From positions 81,316,882 through 81,380,881 of the forward strand of contig NC_057864.1 in assembly GCF_019393635.1 (NCBI RefSeq): DNA of 64,000 nt, read 5' to 3'. Below the pieces are notes generated by a model. That model searched no databases, was not told the origin of the DNA, and saw nothing but the letters and a program-made list of their open reading frames with translations. Positions 11,410 through 26,220 of this stretch are shown here, in pieces. The stretch is from Dromiciops gliroides (lineage: Eukaryota; Chordata; Mammalia; Microbiotheria; Microbiotheriidae). Position 1 is the stretch's first letter; each line of letters opens with the position of its first letter. Position numbers and translations under genes: made by a program.

Positions 11410-11892
11410 TGTTACTCAAAAATTAGAGGCTCTAGCACCAGTTTGGAGCATTAAGCATTTATTAAAGCATATTAAATATTAGTAAAGATAGAATACATGG
11501 CTCTGAAAGTTCAGAAGCCCTGCCTAGGATAGAAGAGAGAGAGACAGAGTGGGCCATGTGACTGCTTCTCCTGCATCCCAGGCCAAGAAAGTGTGAGAGA
11601 GATTAAGCTTCTGCATTCTGAAAGAGAGACAGCCCTTACACACTGCTTCAAGCTAATTGGCTAGCATCATTCAAACCTATTGATTTACTGGATTTGACAG
11701 TGGTCCATAAGCAGTATGGGCTGAGGTCAGAGTTCAGAGGACAGACCCTCTGAGGGGAAAGGAGTTCACTTCTTTTAGGTAGTCAGCAAGGTCAATCTAC
11801 ATTTCCTTTGAAATTCTCCTGACTCTGGTATGGCCATAAGAAAGATAAGGCAAGGCTCTCTGGGTCCCCCAGAACCCCATAATTTTCCCACA
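11410..11892 (-). mobile_element. Solo LTR, family B, copy 1
   Basis: About 483 bp, similar in plan and length to 13,545-14,028: both share the gcatttattaaa-type polyadenylation region near the left edge and the block ccttacacactgcttcaag followed by attggctagcatcat. On the minus strand it reads tgtggg through gagtaaca. No target duplication could be fixed. Confidence 0.65.
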
Positions 11893-13260
11893 CTAACATG
11901 TTCTCTTGTGACCTTCTTCAGACTTCACCACACACATTTTACCTGAGATATTTAGAATGGGGACACCTCTACCTGATATATGTGTATTTGAATAGATCAA
12001 AATAGATTTTGAATAGATCAAATTGGATGCCATTCAGGAAAATATTAGTAAATCTGAGATAAAAAAACATTAAAAGAAAATCTAGATATATTTATCCTCT
12101 GGTTAACATGTATAATATAGGAACTATAGGTAAAATAGATAAATTGTCATGATGTATGAAAATCTTTGTGTTTTTTTCCCAAAATTGTTTCCAAAGGACT
12201 AAAGATTATACTCTTCATATTTCCTTCATGAACACCCATATCTTTATTTTGATCTCAAATATCCTCGAGTTTTTTCCTCTAATTACAGTGATATTATAAA
12301 TAAATGAAATATTTATCAAGGGGGATTTGCCTTTTAACAAAGTATCAGATTCTGTACATTATTTAAATTGCTACCTCATTAAATGGTGACTGTATTGCAA
12401 GATTATGAATCTCAGGTGGTAAATAAATAGATGAAATAAAAACCTTAAATATATAAGGAAGGGTTAAAAACACAGTCTAGATAAAGTGAACATTGGACAT
12501 TGGACACATATACTCATGTGATGACTCCTTCCAATATTCCTAATGCAAAGGGAAAAGATTGATAATATATTCCCCTATGAAATGATAAAGTTGAGAAATA
12601 TTTTGAAGAGTCATATTCACCCTTGCCTTATCCTCTTAAACTACACTTGCTATAAAGGGATTTTCAACTACTTTCTCTTCTTGGCTTATTGCTATTTTTC
12701 ATTAAAGCTTAAAGAATTAAATGAACTAGGGATACTGGGGTTATAGGAGAGTGAGTTAAATTCATTGATGTCAAATGGGTCACAGGATGATTCTGGGATT
12801 ATCATTCTCAATGACTTCCCCCCAGTTTAAAGACTTAACATTATTGTATTTAAGTAACGGACAGCTTACAGAACTCAGATTTCCAGGTTAGGCTTACACA
12901 GAATTGCTATCAGGGAAATAAGATTTGAAATGATTTTTTAGACATATTAAATATTAGAAACCATCCTGACACATTTGAAGTTTTTCTGAGATAGCATTTT
13001 AAGTATGTTTCTGTCTTTGGTTTAGTGAAAAGTAAATGTGTACCTCTTTGATCAACAGGAAATGTCTCTTTAGGATGGCTGCTTCACTAGATGTATATGG
13101 GTGTTAATGTCTACCTTTTTAAGAAAAACAATACAGGACAACAGCAATCTTTTCAAAATATTTGGTTATGTTGTTTTAATATTTTAATAAAAAATAAGAG
13201 CAATTCCATCAGTCAATTTAGAAAAATAAAGCATTTGTGACTGGTCAATGCCTGTTTGTT
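11893..13260. other. Unique AT-rich sequence
   Basis: About 1.4 kb without a recognisable repeat or gene. The longest open frame (about 67 codons near 12,543-12,746) has no family resemblance. Confidence 0.45.
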
Positions 13261-13544
13261 TTTTTGTTTTTTGCAACAAACATTTATTTCATTTTTTCCA
13301 GTTACATGTAAGGGTAGTTTTCAACATTCATCTTCATAAGATTTAGAGTTCTAAATTTTTTTCCCTCCCTCCCATTCCTCCCCCCTCCACAAAAAAGCAA
13401 CCAATCTGGTATAGGTTATATATGTTCAATCTAAAAGTGCTCTTTTTATCAGTTCTTTCTAAGGGAGTGGATAGTATGCTTCATCATTATTATGTTGAGA
13501 TTGTCTTAGATCATTGTATTGTATGATGTTTAAAATCTTAATTG

Positions 13545-14028
13545 TGGTCGACAAAAATTAAAAGGCTTCAGTACCAGTCTTTGGGCATTAAACATTTATT
13601 AGAACATACAGATATTTACAAAGAGTTCAGAAGGTTATGAAAAAGAAGTCCTACCTAGCCTAGAGTTCCAGCTTGGTTGGGTTCTTCCTGAAGTTCTCCT
13701 CAACAAGCCTGCTTTAATCAGGAACCCCTTCGCAAGCTGTTTGTGGAAGCTTTTTTTTGGATCTGGAATAGAGGTGGTCCTTACACACTGCTTCAAGGTG
13801 ATTGGTTGGCATCATCCAAATCCATTGTCTTTGAAGGTGTTCTCAGGTTGAGTTAACAGTCTAGTTTCTAAGAACAATACCTTCTTAAGGGATAGCCAGG
13901 TGTGATTACAATCCAATTAACTTGAAGTAGGCTTAATCAGCAGTCAATTACTCTCACTTGATTCAATCAGTCTTGATTAATCTCCAGGTGGGTCTTTGAG
14001 TATCTGCTAAATACCATTATTTTATCAC
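13545..14028 (-). mobile_element. Solo LTR, family B, copy 2
   Basis: About 484 bp reading on the minus strand from tgataaaataatgg to gtcgacca. Flanked by aattg at 13,540-13,544 and 14,029-14,033 (one extra base at the junction), giving a probable 5-bp target duplication. It interrupts the HAL1 3'UTR and so is younger than that element. Confidence 0.75.
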
Positions 14029-14568
14029 AATTGCTAAGAGTAGTTGTCATTCACAATTGTTCTTCCAACAATACTACTGTCACTATGCACAATATCATCC
14101 CAGTTCTGCTCTTTTCACTATACATAAATTCATATGAGTCTTTCCAGGTTTTTCCGGGATCATCTTGCTTGTCATTTCCCATAGCACAATACCATTCCAC
14201 TACAATCATATATCACCACAGCTTCTTCAGTCATTCCTCAATTGATGGACATTCCCTTGATTCCCAATACTTAGCCACCACAAAGAGTTGCTATAAAAAT
14301 TGTTTTTGTACAATTTCCCCCCTTTTCTCTTTCTCAGAATTACGATTGTTAACTGTTTCCCTCCATCCTATTCTGTTTCCCATGATATTTACTCTATTAT
14401 CTATCTTCTTTCATCCTATCTCTCTTCAAAAGGGATTTGCTTCTGTCTGTACCCTCCCCCAATCTGCCCTCTCTTCTTTTGCCTGTCTCTCTTTATCCCC
14501 TTCCCCTATTTTCCTGCAGGGTTAGATAGATTACTCCATCCAATTGACTATGTATGTTATTCCCTCCG

Positions 14569-14580
14569 TGAGCCAATTCT
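14569..14580 (+). repeat. Target-site duplication, left copy
   Basis: tgagccaattct, repeated exactly at 17,049-17,060. Together they bracket the DNMT3A retrocopy and its poly(A) remnant. Confidence 0.93.
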
Positions 14581-17048
<2,468 letters not shown>

Positions 17049-17060
17049 TGAGCCAATTCT
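17049..17060 (+). repeat. Target-site duplication, right copy
   Basis: Exact repeat of 14,569-14,580. On the minus strand the pre-insertion junction reads atc/agaatt, close to the L1 endonuclease preference for a TTTT/AA-type nick on the other strand. Confidence 0.93.
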
Positions 17061-19112
17061 GATGAGATTAATGTCTTTGAGCCAATTCTGATAAGTGCTA
17101 GGCTCATTTACTGTTCAGATAAAATAGATTACTCCATGCAATTGGGTGTGTGTGTGTTAATTCCTCCAACTAACTCTGATGAGATTAAAGTCTTTAAGCC
17201 TGTTCTGATGAGTGTAAAGTTCATTTACTGCCCTGCTCCTCCACCATCTCTTCCCCCACTCCATAAGCCCTTTTCTGTTTCTTTCATGTGGGATTTCAAC
17301 CCATGCTACCTCTCCCCTTCCCCCTCCTCCAGTGCATTCTTCTTGACTCTCAATTTTAACCTAAAGATGTCATCATGGGGCAGCTAGGTGAGACAGTGGA
17401 CAAACCATCCACCCCAAACCCAGGAGTACCCCAGACAAAACCTGGCCTCAGACACAAGACACTCACCCACTGCATGATGCCAGGTATGTCCCCCAACTCC
17501 CATTTTTTATGGTACTCTAGGGTCTTGTATTGGAAAGTCAAATTTTCCATTCAGATCAGGTCTTTGCATCATGAATACCTGAAAGTCCTCTGTTTCATTG
17601 AAGTCCCATTTTTTCCTCTGAAAGATTATACACAGTTTTGCTGAATACATGATTCTTGGTTGTAATCCCAATTCCTTTGCCCTCTGAAATATATTCTATG
17701 CCCTCTAGTCCTTTAATGTAGAAGCTGCTAGATCTTGTGTAATCATGACTGGGGCTCCACAGTACTTGAATTCTTTCTTTTTGGCTACTTGCAATATGTT
17801 CTCCTTGACCTGGGAGCTCTATAATTTGGCTATAATATTCCTGAGAGTTTTCCTTTTGGGATCTCTTTCAGGAGGTGATCAGTGGATTCTTTCAATTTCT
17901 ATTTTAGCTTCTGCTTCTAAAATATCAGGGCAGTTTTCCCTGACAATTTCTTTGAAAATGATATCTAAGCTCTTTCCTTGATCATGGATCTCAGGTAGAC
18001 CAAAGACCAATAATTTTCAAATTATCTATCCCAGCTCTATTTTCTAGGCCAGCAGTTTTTCCAAGAAGGCATTTCACATTGTCCTCTATTTTTTTATTCA
18101 TTTGGATTTGCTTTAACGTGTCTTGGTTTCTCATAAAGTCACTGGCTTCCATTTGTTCAATCCCAATTCTTAGGTAATTATTTTCACTAGAAAGCTTTTC
18201 CATTTGGCTTTTCAAGCTGTTGACTTTTTTTTTTCATGTTTTTCTTGCATCACCCTCATTTCTCTTTCCATTTTTTCCTCTAGCTCTCTAACTTTATCTT
18301 CAAAGTCCTTTTTAAGTGCCTCTATGGCCCAAGACCAATTCATATTTTTCTTGGAAGCTTTAGATATAGGGACCCCGACATTGATATCTTCCTTTTAGGG
18401 TGCCCCTCCATCTTCCTTGTCACTAAAGAAACTTTCTATGGTCCTCACCTTTCTCTGCCTGCTCATCTTGCCTTTCTTTTACTTGACTTTTAGCTCCTTA
18501 AAGGGTGGCACTGTTTCCAGGATGTACTATCCCATGCTTCAGGAGGTCCCAGGTGGTATGATTCAAGGAGGAGCATGTTCTTCACTTGCCTGGCCTGTTC
18601 CCTTGGTCTGTAGATGACCCCAGACCAACTTGCTAATCAATGAGCTCTGTGTGCTGTGGTTGTAAGATCCAATCAGCCTGTGCCCCTCCCCTACCTGGGC
18701 TACTGCTACTCAAGCCTAACTCCTGTTTGTCAGCAGGGGTGGAAAATCCAAGTTCAGCCTCAGCTCCAGCAGAGACCCCTGTAATCTTCCCCTTGCCAAG
18801 GGCTCAGCCTTCTCACCATATTGTGAGTTTAGTTCCATACAACACTGGTACTGCAGTTGATTCAGAGGCTCTGGGGGGGGGTCTCTTTCTCTGGCAAGGC
18901 CTTCCTGGGACTGGATCAGTGTCAGCATGACTGTGGAGTTGGGCTCAGCACAGCAGCTCCCTCCTTCTGATCTTCCAGGCTGTCCTGGATGGAAATTATC
19001 TCAGCACATTCTTCTGTGGATTTTGCTGCCGCAGGAATTATCCTACAGCATTATTTGGATGTTTTTTGGAGTGATTGTGTAGTGAGTTTGAGAGCTCACT
19101 GCCTTTCCTCTG
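17061..19112 (-). mobile_element. HAL1-like element, 5'UTR, ORF1 remnant and start of 3'UTR
   Basis: Minus strand: 5'UTR about 19,112-18,610, ORF1 about 18,500-17,500, then 3'UTR. The ORF1 remnant shows a coiled-coil-like stretch followed by NRAGIDNLKIIGL (about 18,000-18,050), the start of the L1 ORF1p RNA-binding core. Frameshifts and stops break it. No endonuclease or reverse transcriptase follows before the 3'UTR, which is why I call it half-L1. A roughly 115-bp unit of the 3'UTR is tandemly duplicated (14,525-14,580 plus 17,061-17,122, then 17,123-17,232). Confidence 0.75.
17377..17505 (+). mobile_element. Diverged CORE-SINE inserted in HAL1
   Basis: Head ggggcagctaggtgagacagtgg is clear and cctggcctcagacacaagacac follows, but the 3' half is degraded and C-rich. 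It is older or faster-decayed than the other copies. Confidence 0.85.
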
Positions 19113-19299
19113 CCATTATCTGATTAATGCCTTCCTAATGCAGACAAAATGTGGAGCAGATATTCCAATTGAAAATGTATTTTGCAGATAACTTAAATGC
19201 TTTATTAACTTGATTGACAATATCAAGTTAATAAGTTGCTGTTGAAAATATAACTGGAAGGCTTCTGACCACACACTTCATTAAGAATTCCAGCTGCAG

Positions 19300-19452
19300 C
19301 GACAGCTAGGTAGCACAGTGGATAAAGCACTGGCCCTGCATTCAGGAGGACCTGAGTTTAAATCTAACCTCAGACACTTGACACTTACTAGCTGTGTGAC
19401 CCTGGCAAGTCACTTAACCCTCATTGCCTGCAAAACAAAACAAAACAAAACA
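19300..19452 (+). mobile_element. CORE-SINE with a 17-bp target duplication
   Basis: Full-length copy with an (aaaac)n tail. Exact duplication aagaattccagctgcag at 19,283-19,299 and 19,453-19,469, so a recent insertion. Confidence 0.97.
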
Positions 19453-19639
19453 AAGAATTCCAGCTGCAGAGGCTTTTTCTTCTATCTAACCATCACAGTG
19501 TAATCTAGATCAAGAAGAGAGAAACTGGAGGAATCTCAAAATCTCAGAACTAAAAAGGGTTTCAGAAGTCTTTAAATAAATCCTAAACATGTCAGAATGA
19601 GAGAGAGAGGCATTATAATATAATATAACCAACAACTGA

Positions 19640-19980
19640 TTACTCAGCCTTTGCTACAACATCACCATTGAGGGGGACCCCTTTCTCTTTCACAACTATT
19701 CATTCCATTAATGGGTGGCTTAATTGTTTGGAAGATTTCTTTCTTAACATCAAGTCTAAATCTATCCTTTTGTAACTTTGCTCCAAATTTTGGTTTCTGA
19801 AACCAAAAGGTGCAAATATTTTTCTCTTTCAAATGAGAGCATTTGCAAAATATGTACACACCAATATCACTTTACCCTGAATGTCCTTTTTGCAAGGATG
19901 ACCTTCCTCAGTTCCTTTAACCAAACTTCATTTACTATGAAGATGAGGTCCCTTATTATTTTGGTTGCTCTTCTCTAGAA
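19640..19980 (-). mobile_element. CR1/L3 LINE fragment
   Basis: Ordered similarity to the CR1/L3 3' region as I recall it: ggggg-accc, cattccattaatgg, gaagatttctttcttaacatcaag, ctaaatctatccttttgtaac, ttcctcagttcctttaacc and a gttgctcttctctagaaaatc end. Strongly diverged. Confidence 0.6.
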
Positions 19981-20454
19981 AATCTTTTGTTTACAACAGG
20001 ATAAATCAAATTTAAATAAATTTTAGTGAGGAACATTTAGGATATATATGAAAGAAGTACAATAAACAGAAGAAAAAAATTGGAAGAAATCAGCAAAAGT
20101 TTGCTATGACAAATTTCTTTCATCATCAAGTACAATCAAGCCACTACAATTAGATTCAATTATCATAGCCCAGACATCATAAGGATTGTGGTGACTGTGC
20201 TCTCAGAAAAATTCTCAGTTAAAGAAATATGTTGTTAATTAGATAAAGGTAAATGATAAATAATCATTAGGCTGAATGTTCTGTTGTATTTAAATAATAC
20301 CATGAACCCAGCATGTTGGATGAATATTCCTGTGTCAAAATTGTTGGAGGAAATGGGCAAGAATCACATGAGATAGACAGGCATGAATGACCTCTGATCT
20401 GCTTAATTGGAGGGAATATTCAAATTTATTTCATAAATTTATTTGAATACAATA

Positions 20455-20720
20455 TTCAATTGTTTTGAGATTATAGTCCACTAAAACCTCCAGATCTTTT
20501 AAAAATCTTTACGCCTTTTTGGTATTATTTAGGTATTTTTAACAGAATTTTAATATTTCATTTTTCTTATTAAATTTTCTTTTTTTAGCTTTATCCTAGT
20601 ATCTTATACTCTTATTGTTGCTATTGTTTTTGAAAGTGACTCTTTCTCCCAGGGTGTTAGCAATGATGTTCAGCTTTGTGTCATATACAAATTCACACTC
20701 AACTCAAATGTTTCTTCATT
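20455..20720 (-). mobile_element. CR1/L3 LINE fragment
   Basis: Continues the same family: gattatagtccactaaaacc, ccagatctttt, ttcttattaaattttc and cagctttgtgtcatatacaa. Separated from the previous fragment by non-matching sequence. Confidence 0.6.
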
Positions 20721-21885
20721 TGTAATGGAGCTTCAAAAAAAAAAAAGCACAAATTTAAGGTTGTTTCAGTTCACATTCCCTTAATATAAATGATTAGAGT
20801 CTTTGTCAATGTGTTTCTGTAAGTGAATAAGTAATCATCCTGGAATCATTCCAAGTAGTTAGTGGTTGAAGTATGGTTACTTGGAAATGAAAGGATATCA
20901 TTTCTAGAAGCAGTTTTCAATATTCTCAGTCTACATAGGCCGCCTACAAAACATTTTCAATTTATAGAATTCTTTGTAAACTGCATTTTTCTTATCTATT
21001 CACAAACTCATCAAGCTTATAACCATCACATGCTGCCAAGTTATTTATGGACTAATCCATCCAAAACACTATTTCTGATTAATCAAAATTTGATGTCATT
21101 CCGTGAGAAACAATGTGACATACTTTTCAATCTATTTCTCTATTGGAAGATTAACCAGACAAGTTGCCAGGAAACAAATTGCTTTAATACAATGAGTCAT
21201 ATTTCTAATGATTTTTTTTCTATATGCAAATTCTAAACAAAAGAAATACCAAAGATTTGCAGCTTTTGGTAGTGTCATTATTTTGTGCTATCCTACACAA
21301 AACATCAATCTTGTAGGGGATTTTTTTTTGCTTGCCTGTGTTCTTTGTTGGCATATGAGCCAATAGTTTGTACATTTTGTTGGATGTAGTTATAGGAAAT
21401 AGATGGAATATTAGAAACCTGGAAACGCATCAAAGACACTTGGAGAGTAGCTCAAAATCACAGCTCATGTCTTTGTAAGAGGTATGCTAATGGGCTAATC
21501 TACATCAAAATTTATGTGCTTATCAATGGTGGGGTTAAACCATAAGTGGTCACTGCTCTGCTATCCTGAGTGATGTAGAAAACCTGCTCCCAAAACAAAA
21601 CAAAGCAAACAAAAATGATGCCCAGAAACAGCTTGCTTGCTATACATCATATGGAAATCACATTTGTTGAGATACACTTGTATCCATGTATATATGTGGA
21701 CTAAACCACTGACCAGAGAATCTCTTGGATTGTATTCTTAATATAAAAGCAATCTAATCTTATACTATCAGGGTTCCATCCTTAAAAGACATAGTATTGG
21801 GGCTATGCTGCACTTGTAGTATTTTATCTTGGTCTATTCTTACATTAGTCTATGCTTTCTGGATTGTTATGTGACAATTTAGAGA

Positions 21886-21931
<46 letters not shown>

Positions 21932-22620
21932 CTGCCATAGACTGAAGAAAGATGGTACATGACTTTGAATTTACTATCATATTTACTAATCATATATTTT
22001 TTGTCATTTAATGTGCTTCAGAGCTGATTACTGAAAATTTTTGAGATTCTAATACCAACAGTCCAGGAGGCAGCTCACTGAAATCATTCTAATATGTTTT
22101 TTTTTTTCTTTTGAATTTTACTGCTCTGTTGAATTAACTTTAAATTGTTACCAGTTACAAGTTTGCCTTAATACACCAATGATATCTTGGAGTGGAGTCA
22201 GTGTGAAGAAAATGGAAATAACAAGACCATTAATATGTGTAACCACTGCTATCTTGTAAATCCTATAGAATCATGAAAAATAAAATACCCTTAGAACCTT
22301 GAAAATTTTCTTCAGTGGGTTTATACTAATTATGATCTCTATTCTTTTAAGAAAATAAAATCATTGCTACCATGCATTTTATGGTTTAATTTAATTTGCA
22401 CTATATAATTTATGAGTATCCAGAATTCTAGATATGAAAAACATAAAATAACCTTAAATTTAATTTTTGAAATGAGAATTTATATAAGTCAGCTCAAGGG
22501 GAAACAATTCATAAAAAATTTACAATGCTATAGTTTGCCTTATTCAATATCACTTGAATTATGGTAGAATTTTTGTAATCCCATGAGTACTTGATGCATA
22601 GAAGAATGCATATGACAGAA
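20721..22620. other. Unique AT-rich sequence
   Basis: About 1.9 kb with no recognised gene. It includes an (AT)n run at 21,888-21,929. A 124-codon open frame at 20,862-21,236 has no domain resemblance and AT-rich composition like its surroundings, so I do not call it a gene. Confidence 0.45.
21886..21930. repeat. (AT)n microsatellite
   Basis: About 21 uninterrupted TA units. Confidence 0.97.
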
Positions 22621-22734
22621 ATTTGAATCCCTTTATACATAGGAAACTCTCTCAAGTTGATCTGTATTATGTGATATATTTGGAAAGTCTATCCATGTTC
22701 ATGACTTATTCAGCTTTATGGCATCAACAAATGT

Positions 22735-22800
22735 ATGAGAGAGGGAGGGAGGGAAAGAGAAAGAAAGAAAAAGAGAGCAAGTGGGAGACTAATATGGAGA
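22735..22800. repeat. Purine-rich (GGGA/AAAG)n tract
   Basis: Polypurine run of gagagggaggg and aaagaaag units directly upstream of the zinc-finger scrap. Confidence 0.8.
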
Positions 22801-22849
22801 GAGATCCTGTGGTTATAATAGGTATGGAAAGACCTTTAGTTTTATATCA

Positions 22850-23060
22850 AGGCTTATTCGGCATTTTAGAAATCACACTAAAAAGAAACTCTATAAATGT
22901 AATGAATGTGGGAACACCTTCAATCAGAATTCAAGCCTTATTCATCATCAAAGAATTCATACCAGAGAAAAAACCTATAGAGTATTATAAATGTGGGAAC
23001 AGATTGTTGGAACTCAAACTTTGTTGACTCTTAAATGAACCACACGGGAAAAAAAAGTCT
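22850..23060 (+). pseudogene. C2H2 zinc-finger gene fragment (KRAB-ZNF-like)
   Basis: A readable finger, [25 protein letters not shown], is interrupted only by family-typical spacing (Cys-x2-Cys then His-x3-His), followed by a linker REKTYR resembling TGEKPY. A second finger start (YKCGNR) is in another frame, so there is an indel near 22,980, and a later H-x-G-like aaccacacggg remains. This is a decayed piece of a tandem C2H2 gene or retrocopy. Confidence 0.8.
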
Positions 23061-23386
23061 TAGAAATAGAGTGAATATGTTAAGAAATTAAAAGACCAGT
23101 CCAAGAAAATTACCTGTCCATTTATAGGAGTAAATGAGTGGAGGCCAAAAGATAATTGAGTACAATATGAATTTTTGAAATGTGAAAAAGCTACAGTTAA
23201 TCTCTTTCAATATTTGAAATTTTCCTTGAGAGAACTGATCAGAAGATCTGATAGCAAGTGGTTTTGTTTTTCCTTAGGTTTTTATGTATGTCTTTTGGCA
23301 TGTGGTACCTACATAGAAAGAATTATAGATCTTTGAATTATGTGGAGGGAAAATCCACTAAAAGTGTGAAGGTCTGAATTTAAAAC

Positions 23387-23926
23387 TGTAAAGAATTAAT
23401 TGTTATTTGAGGTTTTAATGCCTTGGTGTGCACTGGCCTGGGGCTCCGCAAGCCGCATGGTGATCTACCCACTGGTTGTAGCCATTGCCATGGTGCTGGC
23501 ACCTCATGTCATCACCACTCACCACGCCTACATGGGCCTGGTAAAATTATAATGATTGGAAGCCTAGTGAGGGCAGTCATGTGACTGTCAGAGCGGCCAT
23601 CCAATTGGCTGGGGGCTGGGGGTTTTCTGGGATTGAGGGAGGAGAATTCGCCATTCTAGCTGGACGCTGGAAGGCTACAGGAGTGGGGCTGTGTATTCTC
23701 AGCTGATTCCTGGGTGGTGGTATTTCTTCAGGTTGTATAATTTCCCTTTCCCCATTTTATTTCCTTTCCCTTGATCCTACTGATCCTGTTTGTATTTTTT
23801 TTTAAGTTCATTCTTGTTAAAATAAAGTCTATTCTATTTTGAGGGAGCCTGCCGGTCTCCTTCCTTGCCCCAATATTGCGGAGAGCTGCTTAGCTAACAC
23901 TTCCCACTTACAAATTGGTCCCCACA
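23387..23926 (+). mobile_element. Solo LTR, family A, copy 2
   Basis: 540-bp LTR from TGTAAAG to TTGGTCCCCACA with a 4-bp duplication AAAC (23,383-23,386 and 23,927-23,930). Same family as 4,681-5,226, opposite orientation. An aataaa polyadenylation signal lies near 23,820. It is more GC-rich than its surroundings. Confidence 0.88.
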
Positions 23927-24019
23927 AAACTCATATCTGACTAACCAAGATCCCAGTCCAAGGAGAGCTAGTCCTAAAGGAAACTGCTTTGAGTATACTA
24001 AAACCAACATCAGTATAGA

Positions 24020-24205
24020 ACATTTAAATAGCACTTCACCATTTAGGAAATGAATGATCTCATTTAACTTCATAGCACCTTTGTGAATAGGATATTAAAG
24101 TATGATATATTCCCAGTGTAGAGTTAAGGAAATTGAGATTAAGTTAACCAACTAATATTTTCATTTTCACATAGCAAGTGAGTGTAGGAATATTATTTTG
24201 TCATA
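24020..24205 (-). mobile_element. Old MIR-type SINE
   Basis: Weak MIR-like order on the minus strand: catttaacttcatagcacc, ggaaattgagattaagttaac, cacatagcaagtgagtg. Confidence 0.45.
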
Positions 24206-24379
24206 AGAAGTGAAAGAGGAGTGGAGGATGACTTTCAACAGCATTTTTTTTTTTACTTGAAGTACAACACTAATTCCATTTTCTCCATTTCTCTACTTCT
24301 ACATAATGAAAGAAATTTCTCATTCATTTCAAAGTTAGTACTAGATTTTAATAAAATGTCTCTTGAAGAAGAGAGTGTT

Positions 24380-24465
24380 TCATTCTTTGTATTTGAATCC
24401 TAATGTCTATCAGAGATCCTAGAACACATTGACAGCTTAACAAATGCTTGTTCATTGACTATTAT
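24380..24465 (+). mobile_element. L2 LINE 3' end
   Basis: Reads ctagaacacattgacagcttaacaaatgcttgttcattgac, resembling the L2 terminal agcacagtgcctggcac and aaatgcttgttgaatg region. Confidence 0.45.
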
Positions 24466-25084
24466 AAATCTTCTCCCAAGAATCAGAAGATCTGATTTCC
24501 CCATCCCTGGGATAGTAGGTCATGTTGAAGTTTTGATATGGGATTTTATTAGGGAGGCAGTCAGAAACTATTATAGAACATATGCTATAAATAGTACACT
24601 CTGGATAGAGGTTTCAGACATCTCTCAATAACAATCATACTGATAAAATCTTGGCCTTTCATCATCCAATTTTCTTTTTTTTCTATTTGTTTTTAAAATA
24701 GAATTTGAAGTTTGTGGCTTTATCACTTTGGCATTTTTTTCATGCCTATGCCATGAATAATTGTTGCTTTTTCTATTGCTGCCACATAGAAAGTATTTTG
24801 TTTTTTTTACTTCAGATTGCAGATTGTTCTTACCTTTTAATTCACTAATCATTATTTTTGTTATTGAATTAGGTTTTTATTGGGGTTTTTTTGTTATTAA
24901 ATGTCTTCCTCTCCTGGCTACTCTGAACTTTCTCATTATTTCCTAGAAATTTCTTTATCTTGAAAACTCACTCCAGGCCTCAAATTCATACTATGGAATA
25001 ACCACTTCCATCTTCCTCATCCTTTACCACTGATTAGATGGCTTCTCTTGGAATCTTCTTTTAAGGAGAGTGGCCAGGCCAGCT

Positions 25085-25338
25085 ATGTCCAACATTAGGC
25101 ACTTAAATGCTTACTGAGTGACTTTTTAGGTTTCATGCTAGACTTTCTCTACCATGCTCCTAAGCCAGGTATCTTTATATCCCTTTCCCTTTTCTGCTTC
25201 CTTTCTGTATTTTCTTCCCCTGTTAGATTGAGGATTAAGGTCTGTCTTTCTTTTGACTTGTGCTTGTATTCCCAGTATTAAGCATGGTGCTTGAGACATA
25301 GTAAGTACTTGATAAATGCTTATTGAATGACTGACTTT
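25085..25338 (+). mobile_element. L2 LINE fragment
   Basis: L2 3'-end wording is clear: gttagattgaggattaaggtc, cttgtattcccagtattaagc, atagtaagtacttgataaatg and ttattgaatgactgac. Confidence 0.7.
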
Positions 25339-26110
25339 TCACAAAACATAAGTGATCCTTCCTTCCCGATGACATGTTCTCTGATGATCATATCCAAATG
25401 TGATCATAACAGGCAAAATCCTAACTGCACTTACAGTCTAGATTATATCTGAAAATGGCATAACTCACTGTGTTATAAATAATTAAACAAGGAATCTTAA
25501 TTTTCCACGGAATATGTTTTCTTTCATAGTGAAATAAAGATCATTTGTTAAATATATAAGCAAAAATGATTCTGAGCTTGGTGCCACAAAGGAAAGTGTA
25601 GGGCTATAGTTCTTTACCATAAGGAATTTAAAATGATAGTCTTTGCTTTAGATATCACCATAATCCTTTGAATCTTTCTGTATATCATGGATGAACGTAT
25701 GTGAAATCCAATTTATATATTTAAAAAAACATTTTTTGAAATGTTTCATTTTTACTAAACATAAGTGCATGATAATACTTCAAGTCAATTAAAGAAACAT
25801 TTGTCACATGCCTATGTACTAGATAGTGGGATATAAGCAAAAAAATCCCTTCAAGATGATTGTATGCTACTATATATAGTTGTAGATTGATAACTTGGTA
25901 AAATAAGGGAGAACCAAGGGAACAACTCTTTTTCTAAACATGTCTCTGACACTGATTTGATTCTAAGTAAATAGATTATGAAAATGAGAAATGGAAAACT
26001 TTTTATCCATTTTTTTTAAAACAATGTACATTTGTTTACCTGTTTACCTGTTCAGACCTGTGATTGCTTGGTTTAGTGAGCTTATTCTGCAATTTTTAGT
26101 CTCTAAGAGC
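25339..26110. other. Unique AT-rich sequence
   Basis: No recognised gene or repeat. Confidence 0.4.
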
Positions 26111-26114
26111 AGGG

Positions 26115-26220
26115 TTTGTTTGTAAAGAGCTTAAGGTACTCACCCAAGATGACATAGCTGGGCTTGAACCCAGGTTAAACTTGGTTCTCAGGCTTACTGT
26201 TATCTACTATGCAACACTTT
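26115..26220 (-). mobile_element. Old CORE-SINE/MIR fragment
   Basis: Minus-strand core words: cacccaagatgacatagctg, gcttgaacccaggtt, ttatctactatgcaacac. Confidence 0.6.

Larger units (their letters stand above)
13265..14580 (-). mobile_element. HAL1-like element, 3' part
   Basis: 3'UTR of a half-L1 on the minus strand: poly(T)-rich start, acatttatttcattttttccagttacatg, a polypyrimidine block, then a long pyrimidine-rich 3'UTR. It is interrupted by the LTR at 13,545-14,028 and continues at 17,061-19,110 beyond the DNMT3A retrocopy. Without its insertions the element is about 2.8 kb and has no ORF2. Confidence 0.75.

Noticed and set aside
14031..14525. Plus-strand open frame of 164 codons, Ser/Leu/Phe-rich
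   Set aside because: It crosses an LTR end and the pyrimidine-rich HAL1 3'UTR. Composition explains the lack of stops and no family resemblance is seen.
20862..21236. 124-codon open frame in unique DNA
   Set aside because: AT-rich composition equals the background, there is no domain or signal motif, and no splice context. Chance is sufficient.
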